41,075 nt of DNA from CAYMTN01 sp964393335 (GTDB taxonomy: Bacteria; Chloroflexota; Anaerolineae; Aggregatilineales; Aggregatilineaceae), in the NCBI GenBank assembly GCA_964393335.1, contig CAYMTN010000019.1, positions 1 to 41,075 of the forward strand. The letters are read 5' to 3'. Position 1 is the first letter of the stretch; the number at the start of each line of letters is the position of its first letter. The translations under genes and the position numbers were made by a program. Below the pieces are notes generated by a model. It saw only the letters and a program-made list of their open reading frames with translations, was not told the DNA's origin and did not search any database. This document shows, piece by piece, positions 39,634 to 41,075 of this stretch.

Positions 39634-39655
39634 GAGCGCCCCCCGTAAGGGGGCT
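39634..39655 (-). promoter_or_regulatory. GC-rich hairpin in the nusG-rplK spacer
   Basis: CCCCC (39640-39644), loop GTAA and GGGGG (39649-39653), with AG/CT outside it across a 3-base bulge. On the minus strand it is followed by CTTTGT. It could be a weak internal terminator or part of an L1-binding leader ahead of rplK; neither is proven. Confidence 0.35.
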
Positions 39656-39694
39656 GCCTTGTCGGTCTATTGCTCGGGTATGCTGGTGACCGTG

Positions 39695-40387
39695 TCAGGC
39701 TTTTTCGACCTGCAAAAAGTCCAGTTCAACCGGCGTTTCGCGTCCGAAGAACGAAACCAACACCCGTACTTTCGCTTTTTCCATGTCGATATCGCCGACT
39801 GTCCCGATGAATTCGTTGAAAGGGCCGTCGATGATGCGTACTTTTTGACCGGGCCGGAAGGTGACTTTGATCTTCGGGGCCTCGGCTTCCATGCGCCGCA
39901 TAATCTGCGAGACTTCTTCCGGGCGCAGGGGCGTTGGTTCATTGCCCATGCCTACAAACCCGGTGACACCCGGCGTGTTGCGCACCACGTACCAGGAATC
40001 TTCATCCATGACCATCTGGACCAGGATGTATCCCGGAAAGACACGGCGCTCAATGGTCCGGCGTTTGCCTTCGCGAACCTCGATTTCTTCCTCGGTCGGC
40101 ACGACAACGTCGAAGATTTTGTCCTGCATGCCCATTGTCTCGATGCGCTGTTCGATGGCGTGCCGGACCTTGTTTTCCTGGCCGGAATAACAATGCACGA
40201 CGTACCACTTCCGGTCATCGCCGGAATCGTCTTCTTCCTCGGTGATACCGGTGCCGATAACCGCTGCTATGTCGTCCAGCGATTCATTATGCTGGCTGGA
40301 ATCGTCGGTTTCGTCGTCATCTCCATCCAGATAGACAGGTTCTGGATCGAAGTCTACGTCCTCGTCGTGATAATCATCTTCAAACAT
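39695..40387 (-). CDS. nusG: Transcription termination/antitermination protein NusG
   Basis: A 230-residue NusG. The NGN domain begins at about residue 60 (KWYVVHCYSGQENKVR) and includes RTIERRVFPGYILVQM and TPGVTGFVGMGNEPTPL. The KOW domain follows at about 175-202 (FRPGQKVRIIDGPFNEF). It binds RNA polymerase and links it to Rho or ribosomes. The first 58 residues are an extra, strongly acidic tail (DDYHDEDVDFDPEP, LDGDDDETDD) not found in the standard 180-residue protein. ATG at 40387 has AGGTG 5 bases upstream, so the tail is probably translated. It lies between secE and rplK in the conserved order. Confidence 0.95.
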   Translation of the reverse strand: MFEDDYHDEDVDFDPEPVYLDGDDDETDDSSQHNESLDDIAAVIGTGITEEEDDSGDDRKWYVVHCYSGQENKVRHAIEQRIETMGMQDKIFDVVVPTEEEIEVREGKRRTIERRVFPGYILVQMVMDEDSWYVVRNTPGVTGFVGMGNEPTPLRPEEVSQIMRRMEAEAPKIKVTFRPGQKVRIIDGPFNEFIGTVGDIDMEKAKVRVLVSFFGRETPVELDFLQVEKA

Positions 40388-40450
40388 TGCAACACCTTCT
40401 TACACTGAACGCCAGTGGACGTAGCGTGCTTGGCTATTCGAATGGGGCGG

Positions 40451-40915
40451 CTAGATACGGTCCCGAACGACAAAATACGCGCCGCTCACCAGTGCCGCCA
40501 CTGCCGCCGCCACTACCAGGAAAATCCACTCTGAGTCGGCGTGAAAAGCCTGCCGGAACCACCAGCTAAAGAAGCCATCCAACAGGCCCAGCCCGACCGC
40601 AAATGCAATGGTAACGCCCAGAACGACCGCTGTCAGGCGCGACGTTTCGTCGCGATCAGGCCAGGTTACTTTTTGCATCTCTGATGCAACGCCCCGGAAG
40701 TAGGCTACAATACTTCGCACTACCGGGATTCGATTGATCAGGCCGGTGGATCCCACGCCGCGTTTTACCTGGCGGGCGCTGGGGGTTGGACGATCTTTGC
40801 GGGTATCGGCGTTTTGATTCTCGGTTACATCTTGAGTACGCCGCCGCCGGTCAGAAATCGTGGCCGATTTTTGGCTGTCGTCCGATTGGTCTATGCGAGT
40901 GCGTGTCCGTGCCAC
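40451..40915 (-). CDS. secE: Preprotein translocase subunit SecE, extended
   Basis: The conserved SecE segment is YFRGVASEMQKVTWPDRDET (71-90) followed by the essential membrane helix at about 94-115. SecE clamps SecY in the protein-conducting channel. This version is 154 residues, against about 60 for the usual single-helix type. Residues 1-60 are charged and probably disordered, and a second membrane helix (about 130-149) follows the conserved one. The start is GTG at 40915 with a perfect GGAGG six bases upstream. Its place between tRNA-Trp and nusG is the classical context. Confidence 0.93.
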   Translation of the reverse strand: MARTRTRIDQSDDSQKSATISDRRRRTQDVTENQNADTRKDRPTPSARQVKRGVGSTGLINRIPVVRSIVAYFRGVASEMQKVTWPDRDETSRLTAVVLGVTIAFAVGLGLLDGFFSWWFRQAFHADSEWIFLVVAAAVAALVSGAYFVVRDRI

Positions 40916-40954
40916 AAAAAACCTCCGGGTATATTTGTCAATCGCCTATATCCA

Positions 40955-40979
40955 AGACACCGTCGCGGGGACGGTGTCT
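40955..40979 (-). promoter_or_regulatory. Hairpin between tRNA-Trp and secE
   Basis: AGACACCGTC (40955-40964), a 5-base loop and GACGGTGTCT (40970-40979) form a perfect 10-bp stem in the 90-base gap. No U-tract follows on the minus strand, so it is not a standard terminator. It may act in RNA processing of the tRNA-secE transcript. Confidence 0.4.
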
Positions 40980-41005
40980 ACATGTAGCGAGCGAGTCGGC
41001 TGAGG

Positions 41006-41075
41006 CAGGGGTGGTAGGAATCGAACCCACAACCTACGGTTTTGGAGACCGTTGCTCTGCCAAATTGAGCTACAC
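41006..41075 (-). tRNA. tRNA-Trp (CCA anticodon), 5' end cut by window edge
   Basis: On the minus strand the sequence holds a D arm (GCTC..GAGC) and an anticodon arm ACGGT-CTCCAAA-ACCGT whose loop has anticodon CCA. It also has a T arm GTGGG-TTCGAAT-CCTAC and the 3' acceptor strand CACCCCT with discriminator G. The genome continues CCT, so the CCA end is not encoded. The first four acceptor bases lie outside the window. tRNA-Trp ahead of secE-nusG is a widely conserved arrangement. Confidence 0.93.

Noticed and set aside
39131..40408. 425-codon open frame on the plus strand opposite rplK and nusG
   Set aside because: It is antisense to two unmistakable genes and its translation shows no domain; long shadow frames are expected at this GC content.
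1..41075. CRISPR array, transposon or prophage
   Set aside because: No regularly spaced repeats, transposase, integrase, terminal inverted repeats or phage genes were found in a read of both strands.

Overview
The window is a stretch of bacterial chromosome of roughly 60% GC, almost fully coding, with both strands used in short operons. Multi-GAF histidine kinases, PA14 and SH3b surface proteins, lipoproteins with Pro/Thr-rich linkers, a tandem deoxynucleoside kinase pair and the absence of lipid A genes suggest a Chloroflexota (Anaerolineae-like) bacterium. That placement is inference from gene style, not from a marker-gene search. No insertion sequence, prophage, CRISPR array or rRNA was seen.

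Layout. 1-4892 (minus): a strong promoter at 4864-4892 drives a polyprenol-type GT2 and a GT39-like membrane glycosyltransferase. These are followed by zwf and pgl (oxidative pentose phosphate entry), a terminator, and the start of an amino-acid-type substrate-binding protein cut by the window edge. 4997-6883 (plus): two tandem GNAT acetyltransferases and a SAM methyltransferase, translationally coupled. 6895-7824 (minus): a nicotinamidase-like cysteine hydrolase. 8053-14284 (plus): two large orphan GAF-GAF-GAF-PAS histidine kinases. 14289-17406 (minus): a coupled set wecG, GT4, TIM-barrel isomerase-like protein and CBS protein. 17629-21612 (plus): an acidic membrane protein, another GT4 and a secreted PA14x2-SH3bx3 protein, ending in a clear terminator. 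21682-25079: a four-cysteine protein of unknown function, recF, convergent rsmG and a small acidic protein. 25183-29250 (plus): a class A penicillin-binding protein (PBP1C-like) and a TPR protein. 29323-31284 (minus): a small exported peptide, a TIM-barrel isomerase-like protein and a lipoprotein. 31477-37830 (plus): a deoxynucleoside kinase fused to a MazG-type domain, a second deoxynucleoside kinase, a soluble GAF-PAS histidine kinase, a lipoprotein, a site-2 protease and a lytic transglycosylase. 37821-41075 (minus): tRNA-Trp, secE, nusG, rplK, rplA, a terminator, then a divergent macrodomain protein.

The genes fall into recognisable jobs: envelope glycan synthesis (GT2/GT39, wecG/GT4, GT4), peptidoglycan synthesis and turnover (PBP, lytic transglycosylase), signal sensing (three histidine kinases without a nearby response regulator), nucleotide salvage and house-cleaning (dNK-MazG plus dNK), and the translation/secretion operon. 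The points most worth a second look are the dNK-MazG fusion paired with a second dNK, the degenerate macrodomain behind the ribosomal operon terminator, the acidic extension on NusG, the extended SecE, the GNAT copy that lost its acetyl-CoA loop, and the four-cysteine protein that starts just after a terminator.
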